Positions 23,797 through 30,524 of a stretch of DNA of 64,000 bases are shown here, piece after piece (positions within the stretch are counted from its first letter, which is position 1; each line of letters starts with the position of its first letter). The DNA lies in contig NZ_AP018724.1 in assembly GCF_004001245.1 (NCBI RefSeq), positions 1,046,501 through 1,110,500 on the forward strand, read 5' to 3'. The notes under the pieces are model-generated. The model made no database searches and was not told the origin of the DNA. It was given only the letters and a program-made list of their open reading frames with translations. A program made the translations under genes and the position numbers. This DNA comes from Sulfurivermis fontis (lineage in GTDB: Bacteria > Pseudomonadota > Gammaproteobacteria > Thiohalomonadales > Thiohalomonadaceae).

Positions 23797-24207
23797 ATGA
23801 CGATGAAGTACGTTATTCAATACGAGCTGCCCTACGTGCACCGGGTACAGGTCGGCATTGAGGCCGGAAGCGCGGAGGATGCCATCGCCAAGGCCCAGCG
23901 GTTGTTCGACGACGGAAGTATTTGGGATGACTCGCCTGACGTTCCTTTGCTCTTCGACGACTACGAAGAAGAAGGCGATGCGGGTGTACCTCCCGGATTT
24001 TCGGTCGAACAGACCTTGAGCGACGCCGAATCCTGGCCGGAAGCCGAGGCAAGCGTGAAGGCAATCCGCCGGCGGGATGCCGCTTCTCGTGCGGCCGCGT
24101 TGCTTGTTGAGGCCTACAGGCGCGGTGAGGAGCACGGCGGTTCAGTGGCCTGGGAGGATATCGATCAGGCGCTGGAAGCCGCGCTCGAAGCCTTGCCCGA
24201 GCGTTGA
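23797..24207 (+). CDS. Hypothetical ICE protein
   Basis: A 136-residue acidic protein starting seven bases after the methyltransferase stop with a GGAGGGC ribosome-binding site. It has a beta-rich start (KYVIQYELPYVHRVQVGIEA) followed by GSAEDAIAKAQRLFDDGSIW and a helical tail. The function is unknown. Position between the methyltransferase and the helicase suggests a shared role. Confidence 0.65.
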   Translation: MTMKYVIQYELPYVHRVQVGIEAGSAEDAIAKAQRLFDDGSIWDDSPDVPLLFDDYEEEGDAGVPPGFSVEQTLSDAESWPEAEASVKAIRRRDAASRAAALLVEAYRRGEEHGGSVAWEDIDQALEAALEALPER

Positions 24208-24211
24208 ACTT

Positions 24212-24470
24212 ACCCGCCCCTCCGGGGGCGGGCCTTTCCCGAAGGCCTGCGGTGCGGGCCTTGCGGAAAGGCGGCTTTACACCGTGGCCACTGCGGTTCA
24301 GTGGCACCCTGCCGGCTCGCGCCGGCGCCAGGCAAGCGCCTTCGGATCGGGGAGAGGCGCAGACCTTCGGGTCTCGGTCCTTGTTCAACAACGTCGTCAA
24401 CCCTGCCGGGGATACACCTTTCCCCGCAGGGGCGTGGTGTGCCTCCGGCGCAACTCTTGTCGGAGGTTAC
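24212..24470 (+). promoter_or_regulatory. Structured leader 9 (modules A and B), upstream of the helicase
   Basis: This copy is almost identical to leader 4 over module A and most of module B: loop ACACC (24414-24418) pairs with GGTGT (24436-24440). Its last part differs, where CCTCCG (24442-24447) pairs with CGGAGG (24461-24466), the ribosome-binding site. The near identity with leader 4 implies recent copying or gene conversion. Confidence 0.75.
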
Positions 24471-26720
24471 ATGGAAAACGTCATTTCACTGTCGCAGTTC
24501 GTCGAAGACTTTGGCGATGGGTTGCTGGAGGCGGTCGCCCGCCAGAATCCGCCTGTCCACGACGGCACGCCGGACCCGTTCCGGGAGTTGGTCATGGACG
24601 GGCTGACGCGCAAGCCGTTCGATGCGCAGCGTGACGCGGTGCAAGCCGCGGTCAAGCTGCTCAACGACGCGGGCGAGCCGGCCGCGATCATCAATGCGGA
24701 GATGGGCACCGGCAAAACCATGATGGCCATCAGTGCCGCGGCCGTCATGCACGCAGAGGGAGCGCGGCGTTTCCTGGTGGTCTCGCCACCACACCTGGTT
24801 TACAAGTGGCGGCGCGAGATCCGGGAAACCATCGCAGGCGCGCGCGTCTGGGTGCTCAACGGCCCGGATACGCTTCGCAAGCTCATCGCCATGCGCGGGA
24901 TGATCGGATTGCCCTCGCCGGACGAGCCGGAATTCTTCGTCCTCGGCCGTGTGCGCATGCGGATGGGATTCCACTGGAAGCCGGTCGTCGCCGTAAGGAA
25001 GCGGCATGTCCGGCAGTTCACCGAGGACGGAAACGAGCGGTCGCGATCCTTGGTCAAAACGACGGAGGTTGCGGCATGCCCGGATTGCGGCCATGTGCTT
25101 GTGGACGTTGAGGGTATCCCGTTGCCGCCCGCGGCCTTCCCCGACGATATGCGTCGTAGCTGTCCCGAGTGCGGGGTGGCGTTGTGGACGCTTATCCGGC
25201 CGGGGAAACCGAAGAGTCGGCGCGATCTGGTACGCCAGGCGCTGCTTCAAATCCCGACGATCGGGCCGAAGTCCGCGGATCGGTTGTTGTCCGTGTTTGG
25301 CGAGGAGGCGCTTGAGGAGATGCTTTCCGACAACGTCTATGAGTTCGTCAACCTCATGGATGACAAAGGCGAACTGATGTTTGCGGATCGTCAGGCGGCG
25401 CGCATCGAGCGCAGACTGGCGGCCCTCGAGTTCAACTTCGGGCAGGGCGGATATCAACCCACGGAGTTCATCAAGCGGTATCTGCCGCGTGGCTTCTTCG
25501 ATCTGCTCATTGTGGACGAAGGCCACGAGTTCAAAAACGAGGGGTCGGCCCAGGGGCAGGCCATGGGCGTCCTGGCCAACCATGTGCGCAAGGTCTTGCT
25601 GTTGACCGGCACGCTCATGGGAGGCTATGCCGACGATCTCTTCTTTCTGCTGTGGCGGATCATGCCCCAACGGATGGTAGAGGACGGCTTCCGTCCCAAC
25701 GGTCGTGGCAGCCTCGGATCGGCGGCCATGGAGTTCATGCGGCAGCACGGTATCCTGAAGGACATCTACAAAGAGACTGAAGGCGAATCGCACCGCACGT
25801 CCCGCGGCAAGCAGGTCACGGTACGCACGGTGAAGGCCCCGGGCTTCGGCCCCAAGGGAATCGCCCGCTACGTGCTTCCGTTTACGGTGTTCCTCAAGCT
25901 CAAGGACATCGGCGCCGATGTGCTGCCGCCCTACGAGGAGCGTTACGTGGACGTAGCGATGGAGCCGGAACAGGCCGAGCGCTACAACCACTTGGCGTCG
26001 ACGCTCACGGCGGAGCTGAAGGAGGCCCTGCGCAAGGGGGACAACAGCCTCCTGGGGGTGGTGCTCAACACGCTGCTTGCGTGGCCCGACACCTGTTTCC
26101 GGGAGGAGGTTGTGAAACATCCGCGCACGCGGGCGCTTCTGGCCTTCGCCGGTTCGGTGTACGGCGAGGACGAGCCGACACCCAAGGAACGGGCCCTGAT
26201 CGACCTGTGCAGGAAGGAGAAGGCCCGCGGCCGCCGTGTGCTGGCTTATACGGTGTACACCGGTACGCGGGATACCTCGGGCAGGTTGAAAGCTCTGCTG
26301 GAGCAGGCTGGCTTGAAGGTTGGTGTGCTGAAGGCCTCCGTGGACACCTCCCATCGGGAGGATTGGATCATGGAGCAGGTGGAACGGGGGATTGACGTGC
26401 TTGTCACGAATCCGGAGCTGGTGAAGACAGGACTCGATCTCCTGGACTTCCCGACCATCGCCTTCATGCAGACAGGGTACAACGTGTACACCCTGCAGCA
26501 GGCGGCCAGGCGCTCATGGCGGATTGGCCAGAAGCTGCCGGTCGATGTGGTCTTTCTCGGCTATGCGGATACGGCGCAAACCACGTGTCTCAGTCTCATG
26601 GCCAAGAAGATCGCCGTCGCCCAATCCACCTCGGGCGACATGCCGGAAACCGGTCTCGACGTGCTGAACCAGGATGGGGACAGCATCGAGGTCGAGCTTG
26701 CCAGACGACTTGCCGCGTAA
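24471..26720 (+). CDS. SNF2/DEAD-like helicase of the DUF6094 pair
   Basis: A 749-residue superfamily 2 helicase. Motif I is INAEMGTGKTMMAIS, motif Ia VVSPPHLVYKWRREI, motif II LLIVDEGHEFKNEGS (DEGH), motif III LLLTGTLMGGY and motif VI QQAARRSWRIGQ, all in SNF2 order. Between motifs Ia and II there is an inserted zinc ribbon (CPDCGHVL ... CPECGVAL) and a helix-hairpin-helix-like IPTIGPKSADRLLSVFG, which points to DNA junction or nick binding. The ATG at 24471 is set by the leader hairpin. It probably cooperates with the methyltransferase upstream in ICE DNA processing. Confidence 0.85.
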   Translation: MENVISLSQFVEDFGDGLLEAVARQNPPVHDGTPDPFRELVMDGLTRKPFDAQRDAVQAAVKLLNDAGEPAAIINAEMGTGKTMMAISAAAVMHAEGARRFLVVSPPHLVYKWRREIRETIAGARVWVLNGPDTLRKLIAMRGMIGLPSPDEPEFFVLGRVRMRMGFHWKPVVAVRKRHVRQFTEDGNERSRSLVKTTEVAACPDCGHVLVDVEGIPLPPAAFPDDMRRSCPECGVALWTLIRPGKPKSRRDLVRQALLQIPTIGPKSADRLLSVFGEEALEEMLSDNVYEFVNLMDDKGELMFADRQAARIERRLAALEFNFGQGGYQPTEFIKRYLPRGFFDLLIVDEGHEFKNEGSAQGQAMGVLANHVRKVLLLTGTLMGGYADDLFFLLWRIMPQRMVEDGFRPNGRGSLGSAAMEFMRQHGILKDIYKETEGESHRTSRGKQVTVRTVKAPGFGPKGIARYVLPFTVFLKLKDIGADVLPPYEERYVDVAMEPEQAERYNHLASTLTAELKEALRKGDNSLLGVVLNTLLAWPDTCFREEVVKHPRTRALLAFAGSVYGEDEPTPKERALIDLCRKEKARGRRVLAYTVYTGTRDTSGRLKALLEQAGLKVGVLKASVDTSHREDWIMEQVERGIDVLVTNPELVKTGLDLLDFPTIAFMQTGYNVYTLQQAARRSWRIGQKLPVDVVFLGYADTAQTTCLSLMAKKIAVAQSTSGDMPETGLDVLNQDGDSIEVELARRLAA

Positions 26721-26725
26721 ACCTC

Positions 26726-26754
26726 GGGCCGCCTTCGGGCGGCCCTTCTTTTTT
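26726..26754 (+). terminator. Rho-independent terminator after the helicase gene
   Basis: GGGCCGCC (26726-26733), a TTC loop and GGGCGGCCC (26737-26745) are followed by TTCTTTTTT. This ends the leader-RNA gene region five bases after the helicase stop. Confidence 0.88.
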
Positions 26755-26784
26755 CCGGGTCTGTTAGACTCTGCCGGATATACG

Positions 26785-26910
26785 GTCTCACCCGTGGCCA
26801 CTGCGGCACCAGTGGCACCCTGCCGGCTCGCGCCGGCGCCATAGCCCCTTCGGACCGGGAAGAGGGGCAGGGCATTTCGCCCCGGTCCCGCGGCCCACAC
26901 AACAACAAGC
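26785..26910 (+). promoter_or_regulatory. Module A copy without a pseudoknot module B
   Basis: This copy has CCACTG/CAGTGG, GCCGG/CCGGC and a GCCCCT/AGGGGC hairpin. The loop GGACCGGG (26852-26859) pairs with CCCGGTCC (26881-26888). Relative to other copies one T-A pair has become C-G, a compensatory change. No module B and no clear gene follow directly. Confidence 0.68.
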
Positions 26911-27504
26911 CTCTGGACCTGGAGGCCGCTCAACCTCGCGCTGGCCGTGAACCGGCGCTTCTTCCTTCTCCTTGGCCTGTTTGACCGCTTTGCGGCGACA
27001 AGCCGCGGGGGTACTCCATGGATGGGATGCAGCTCGCCGGCGTGCTGCCGGTGGCCTTCCCCGAGACGCCAGAGGTCTCCGGGAAGGCCACCGGCCTTCG
27101 TTCAAACACGCCGGTCGCCCGCCACCGGAACCTTGGCGGAGCCCCTTTGTGCGGGAAACCGCGCCAGGTACATCCGAACCTGCCGCCCCCGGAACCAGGT
27201 TGGCAATGAGCACAGGGCCGAAACGGGAGGGCCTTGAGGCCGTTGCAAGGGGGCCAATTCGCACATGCGCGTCCGCTATTCCACAGCCGTCGGACGTCGC
27301 TTTTCCTCTACGCCGACTCCAATGCGAAGCGCCCGGCCACGCGCCGGGCGGTTCCGCTTAATTAATCCCGCCCACAACTCGGCTTAATTTCGCCTTCTAA
27401 CACCTCCCCACCTGCCGCACATTGTCAGCGCCGCGGTTCGCTGGACCACGGCGACACCCTCCACCCGCGCCCCTCGGGGCGCGGATTTAATCCGAGGCGA
27501 CAGC
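26911..27504. other. 600-bp structured non-coding region before the transfer genes
   Basis: No convincing gene is present. The stretch is unusually rich in hairpins: GCGC/GCGC (about 26930-26960), a 19-bp near-perfect stem at 27048-27094, an AT-rich island CGCTTAATTAATCC (about 27356) and GCGCCCC/GGGGCGC (about 27467-27483). It lies between a strong terminator and the first transfer gene, so it may hold the transfer-operon promoter or an origin of transfer; neither is proven. Confidence 0.5.
27048..27094. repeat. Large inverted repeat
   Basis: CCGGTGGCCTTCCC (27048-27061) and GAGAC (27063-27067) pair with GTCTC (27075-27079) and GGGAAGGCCACCGG (27081-27094). There is one C/C mismatch and a seven-base loop. 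No U-run follows, so it is not a simple terminator. Relaxase recognition sites often contain such inverted repeats. Confidence 0.65.
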
Positions 27505-27987
27505 TTGAAAGCGGTTCTCGTGGCAACAGCACTGGTGGTTTTCGTACCCGCGGCAAATGCGGCATACGACCAGTGCTTTGCCGAGGCAGCACAGCGCTAC
27601 GGCGTCGCCCAGGAACTGCTCCGCGCGATCGCGGCGCAGGAGAGCGGATTAGATACCGCAGCGGAAGGTCGCAATGCCGACGGAAGCCGCGATATCGGGG
27701 TGATGCAGATCAACACCTGGTGGCTTCCGCTGCTGGAGAGATACGGCATCCACGAGGAACACCTCTGGGAGCCGTGCCTCAATGTGCATGTGGGCGCCTG
27801 GATACTCGCCGGCAATATCGCCCGGTACGGATACACCTGGGACGCCGTCGGCGCGTACAACGCAGGCACGGCGAAATCGAAAGAAGCCAAAAGGCGACGG
27901 GAGAACTATGCGCATAAGGTCGCTGGTCAGCTTGTTCTGCATCGCGCTCGTGACGGGCTGCGCGGTACAGCACAGCAAAGTCGCTGA
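27505..27987 (+). CDS. Lytic transglycosylase of the conjugation system
   Basis: A 160-residue SLT-type murein transglycosylase with a signal peptide (KAVLVATALVVFVPAANA). The catalytic Glu is in IAAQESGLDT, followed by DIGVMQINTWW and the YNAG motif in VGAYNAGTAKS. Enzymes of this type (LtgX, VirB1-like) open peptidoglycan for the type IV secretion channel. The start is TTG at 27505, as no ATG fits the signal peptide. It overlaps the next gene by 80 bases in another frame and opens the transfer operon. Confidence 0.87.
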   Translation: MKAVLVATALVVFVPAANAAYDQCFAEAAQRYGVAQELLRAIAAQESGLDTAAEGRNADGSRDIGVMQINTWWLPLLERYGIHEEHLWEPCLNVHVGAWILAGNIARYGYTWDAVGAYNAGTAKSKEAKRRRENYAHKVAGQLVLHRARDGLRGTAQQSR

Positions 27988-28633
27988 CCCGGAAGATTGG
28001 CGGCGCGGCATTGCCCAGACCGCCCAGGGGAAATACGTGGTGTGCGAGCTGTGCCCGACGAAAACGCCCAAGACCCCTTACCGCCCCGAACGGAGCGAAG
28101 CCGCTGTTGATTCATTGCCGGCGGCGGGTGGCGAGCCAACAGCAGACAGCCCGTCAGTACCACCGGCCATCAACACCTCGAAGCATACGGAGACCGTAGA
28201 TCGGATGACTCAGCGCCCCGGCGAAGCAAACGGTGCGACAAGCAGCGCGGACGACGCCGGAAAACGCCTGCCGGCAACCTCGCAACCGCTGCTGACTCTG
28301 CGGTTCCCTTTCGACGTCGCCCGTCTCCAGGCCGAGCACAGGCAGGAACTCGCAGAATTCGCGGCCAACGTATGGCCGACGCTACAGGTCAAGTCACTGG
28401 TCGTTGTGGGTCACACCGACGATATCGGTCCCCAGGCCTACAACGATTCGCTCGCACTAAAGCGCGCTGAAAACGTTGCCTCCGTGTTGCGCGAGCTGGG
28501 TGTCCGGCCCGTGCATACCGAGGCCGAGGGCAAGTGCTGCTACGTCGCGGATAACGAGACCCCGCAAGGCCGCGCCCTCAATCGTCGCGCCGAAATCAGA
28601 CTTTTCGTTAACCCAAAGGAGTCAACGCAATGA
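27908..28633 (+). CDS. OmpA-domain lipoprotein
   Basis: A 241-residue outer-membrane lipoprotein. The signal peptide ends in the lipobox LVTGC, and the C-terminal 110 residues form an OmpA-like peptidoglycan-binding domain (LTLRFPFDVARLQAEHR, VVVGHTDDIGPQAYND, LNRRAEIRLF). An early CELCPTKTPKTPY motif resembles that of conjugation-associated OmpA-like proteins. It probably anchors the secretion channel to the cell wall. The N-terminus overlaps the transglycosylase gene; the lipoprotein signal fixes the start at 27908. Confidence 0.82.
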   Translation: MRIRSLVSLFCIALVTGCAVQHSKVADPEDWRRGIAQTAQGKYVVCELCPTKTPKTPYRPERSEAAVDSLPAAGGEPTADSPSVPPAINTSKHTETVDRMTQRPGEANGATSSADDAGKRLPATSQPLLTLRFPFDVARLQAEHRQELAEFAANVWPTLQVKSLVVVGHTDDIGPQAYNDSLALKRAENVASVLRELGVRPVHTEAEGKCCYVADNETPQGRALNRRAEIRLFVNPKESTQ

Positions 28634-28938
28634 CCGTTCGCAAGCCTGTACGTTCTTCCGTCGCCGGCATGGTGCTCGCCGCGATTGTTCTCGCCGTCGC
28701 AGCTGCGCCCGCACTGGCCGGCACGGGCGGCGCCGAACTTCAACCGATACTCGACTGGTTCACGGGGCTTGTCCAGGGCACCGGCGGCAAGCTGATCGCT
28801 GTCATCTCTCTGCTGGGTGCGATTGCGGTGACCGCGTTCACGTTTAAGGTGGCCGGCATCGGCGGTCTGCTGTTCATCGTGCTGGGCGCCGCATTCGGCG
28901 TCGCATTCATCAACTCGATCATCACGGCCGTCGTGTAA
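28630..28938 (+). CDS. traA: TraA-like conjugative pilin
   Basis: A 102-residue protein with a long signal peptide (cleavage near ALAGTGG) and two hydrophobic segments (LIAVISLLGAIAVTAFTF and IGGLLFIVLGAAFGVAF) joined by a short polar turn, the layout of TraA/VirB2 pilins. It lies directly before traL, as in F-type operons. An S26 peptidase encoded downstream may process or cyclise it, as described for gonococcal-island TraA. The start overlaps the OmpA-like gene by four bases. Confidence 0.78.
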   Translation: MTVRKPVRSSVAGMVLAAIVLAVAAAPALAGTGGAELQPILDWFTGLVQGTGGKLIAVISLLGAIAVTAFTFKVAGIGGLLFIVLGAAFGVAFINSIITAVV

Positions 28939-28943
28939 ACGCC

Positions 28944-29252
28944 ATGGGCGAAGAAGAGAGCCACGTCATCCCGAAGCATCTGGACGATCCGCCCATGTAT
29001 CTGATGTGGGACGCCGATGAGGCCTGGGCCTTTCTTGGCCCTCTGTTCGTGGTGCTGGCGTTTACGCCAAGCCTCGTCAATCTCATCCTCGGCGGCGTGC
29101 TCGGCTTCTTCTCGATGCGGACGCTTGCCCGCATCAAGGCCACAGGCGGCAAACAGCTGATCAAGCACGCGCTCTACTGGTACACGCCGACGGAGGCGTG
29201 GTTCAAGTTCCGGCGCACGCCACCGTCGGACGTGCGGGAGTTTGTGGGATGA
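28944..29252 (+). CDS. traL: TraL, F-type T4SS inner-membrane protein
   Basis: A 102-residue protein with the TraL pattern: IPKHLDDPPMYLMWDADEA near the N-terminus, two membrane helices (WAFLGPLFVVLAFTPSLVNLI and LGGVLGFFSMRT) and the YWYTPTEAW tail. TraL is a small inner-membrane component that corresponds to VirB3 and is needed for pilus assembly. It overlaps traE by four bases. Confidence 0.88.
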   Translation: MGEEESHVIPKHLDDPPMYLMWDADEAWAFLGPLFVVLAFTPSLVNLILGGVLGFFSMRTLARIKATGGKQLIKHALYWYTPTEAWFKFRRTPPSDVREFVG

Positions 29253-29857
29253 AACGCGACCACTACGAGAGCGAGAAGACCGCTGCCAAGGCGCGAGAGG
29301 CCCGGTGGCGGATGATGGCATTCGGGCTGCTCGCCGTGAACATCGTGCTGTCGGTGACCGTTGCGGGAACGGATACGACAGAAAAAACCATCGTCGTGCC
29401 ACCGACGTTGGAAAAGCCGTTCTGGGTGAAGGGTTCTGAGATGTCGCCGGAGTACCTCGAGGAAATGTCCCGGTATCTCACCGGACTGGTCCTCAACGTC
29501 ACGCCCAAAAGCGTGGACGGCAATGTCGACGTGTTTCTGCGCTACGTGGCGCCGGAAGCCTTCGGCGATATCCGCACCACGATGGCGGTGCAAGGCGAGC
29601 GGCTCAAGCGCGACAACGTCTCGACGGCGTTTTATCCCGTGGACTATCAGACCAAGGTCAAACAGCGCCAGACCGTGATCACGGGTGACTTCACCACCAT
29701 GGTGGGCAAGCAGGTGGTGTCGACCGTCCGGCGTTCGTGGCGGTTCAGCTACTCGCTTGCGGGCGGCCGGCTTTGGGTTTCGGAATTCCTGGAGGTGGAG
29801 AGTGAGCATCCGTTTGAAGCGGCTGATGAGACCGTTACTGCTCCTTCTGGCCAGTAA
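29249..29857 (+). CDS. traE: TraE, VirB5/VirB8-class component
   Basis: A 202-residue protein with one N-terminal membrane helix (MMAFGLLAVNIVLSVTVA) and a periplasmic domain typical of TraE: FWVKGSEMSPEYLEEMSRYL, VNGN-like region and TGDFTTMVGKQVVSTVRRSWRF. TraE is the VirB8-like scaffold of F-type systems. The ATG at 29249 overlaps the traL stop. The last 56 bases overlap traK. Confidence 0.88.
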   Translation: MKRDHYESEKTAAKAREARWRMMAFGLLAVNIVLSVTVAGTDTTEKTIVVPPTLEKPFWVKGSEMSPEYLEEMSRYLTGLVLNVTPKSVDGNVDVFLRYVAPEAFGDIRTTMAVQGERLKRDNVSTAFYPVDYQTKVKQRQTVITGDFTTMVGKQVVSTVRRSWRFSYSLAGGRLWVSEFLEVESEHPFEAADETVTAPSGQ

Positions 29858-30524
29858 CGCTCAGGCAGCACAGCTTGTCGAAGTGCGCGACGGCACAGTC
29901 GTGTCGGTCCGCGTTTCCGGCGGCGAGCCCAACCGGATCGTGATCCGCGACGGCCGCATCCACAAGGTGTGGGGCGCCGAGGGAAAAGCCGTACTCAAGC
30001 CCGATGCGGACACCGGGCAGGTCTATCTGCAGCCGGCGGAAGGCTGGCGTAACCGGCCGTTTTCGCTGTTCGTCAAAGACGACCAGGGTGGCGTCTACAC
30101 CCTGGTGCTCACGCCAGCGGAAATGCCGTCGGAGACCGTAACTCTGGTACGCCCGGAGCGCGCCCGGAGCGCCGATCGGCAGAAGGCCGTCGCGTGGGAA
30201 ACCGAGAAGCCCTACGAGCGCACTGTGCTCGAACTCGTCAAGCACATGGCCCTCGACACGCTGCCCGAGGGCTATTCGCTCACGGAGGTCAAGCGCGAAA
30301 TCAGGTTGTGGCAAGAGGCTAGGCTGGTGCTTCAAAGCCGCTATGTCGGCGGGCGACTGGAGGGCGAAGTCTACGAGCTCACCAACGTCGACGCCAAAAC
30401 GATGCGCCTCGACGAGCGCGAGTTCTACCGGGATGGGGTGTTGGCCGTGTCCGTCGACCGCCACGAACTCGGCCCGGGCGAACGTACCCGGATATTCCTG
30501 GTCGTGGGGGGCAGCACACAATGA
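29802..30524 (+). CDS. traK: TraK, secretin-like outer-membrane component
   Basis: A 240-residue secreted protein with signal peptide LMRPLLLLLASNAQA. Beta-rich segments NRIVIRDGRIHKVWGAEG and GQVYLQPAEGW match TraK, the VirB9-like periplasmic part of the core complex. The GTG start at 29802 is chosen for its GGAGGTGGA ribosome-binding site and because it begins the signal peptide. It overlaps traE by 56 bases. Confidence 0.85.
   Translation: MSIRLKRLMRPLLLLLASNAQAAQLVEVRDGTVVSVRVSGGEPNRIVIRDGRIHKVWGAEGKAVLKPDADTGQVYLQPAEGWRNRPFSLFVKDDQGGVYTLVLTPAEMPSETVTLVRPERARSADRQKAVAWETEKPYERTVLELVKHMALDTLPEGYSLTEVKREIRLWQEARLVLQSRYVGGRLEGEVYELTNVDAKTMRLDEREFYRDGVLAVSVDRHELGPGERTRIFLVVGGSTQ

Noticed and set aside
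24486-26354. A 622-codon frame on the minus strand
   Set aside because: It is the complement of the SNF2-like helicase gene; the + strand frame has all helicase motifs, while this one has no recognisable domain.
27018-27209. A 63-codon ORF in the gap before the transfer genes
   Set aside because: It runs through a 19-bp inverted repeat, has Pro/Gly-rich low-complexity composition and no clear ribosome-binding site.
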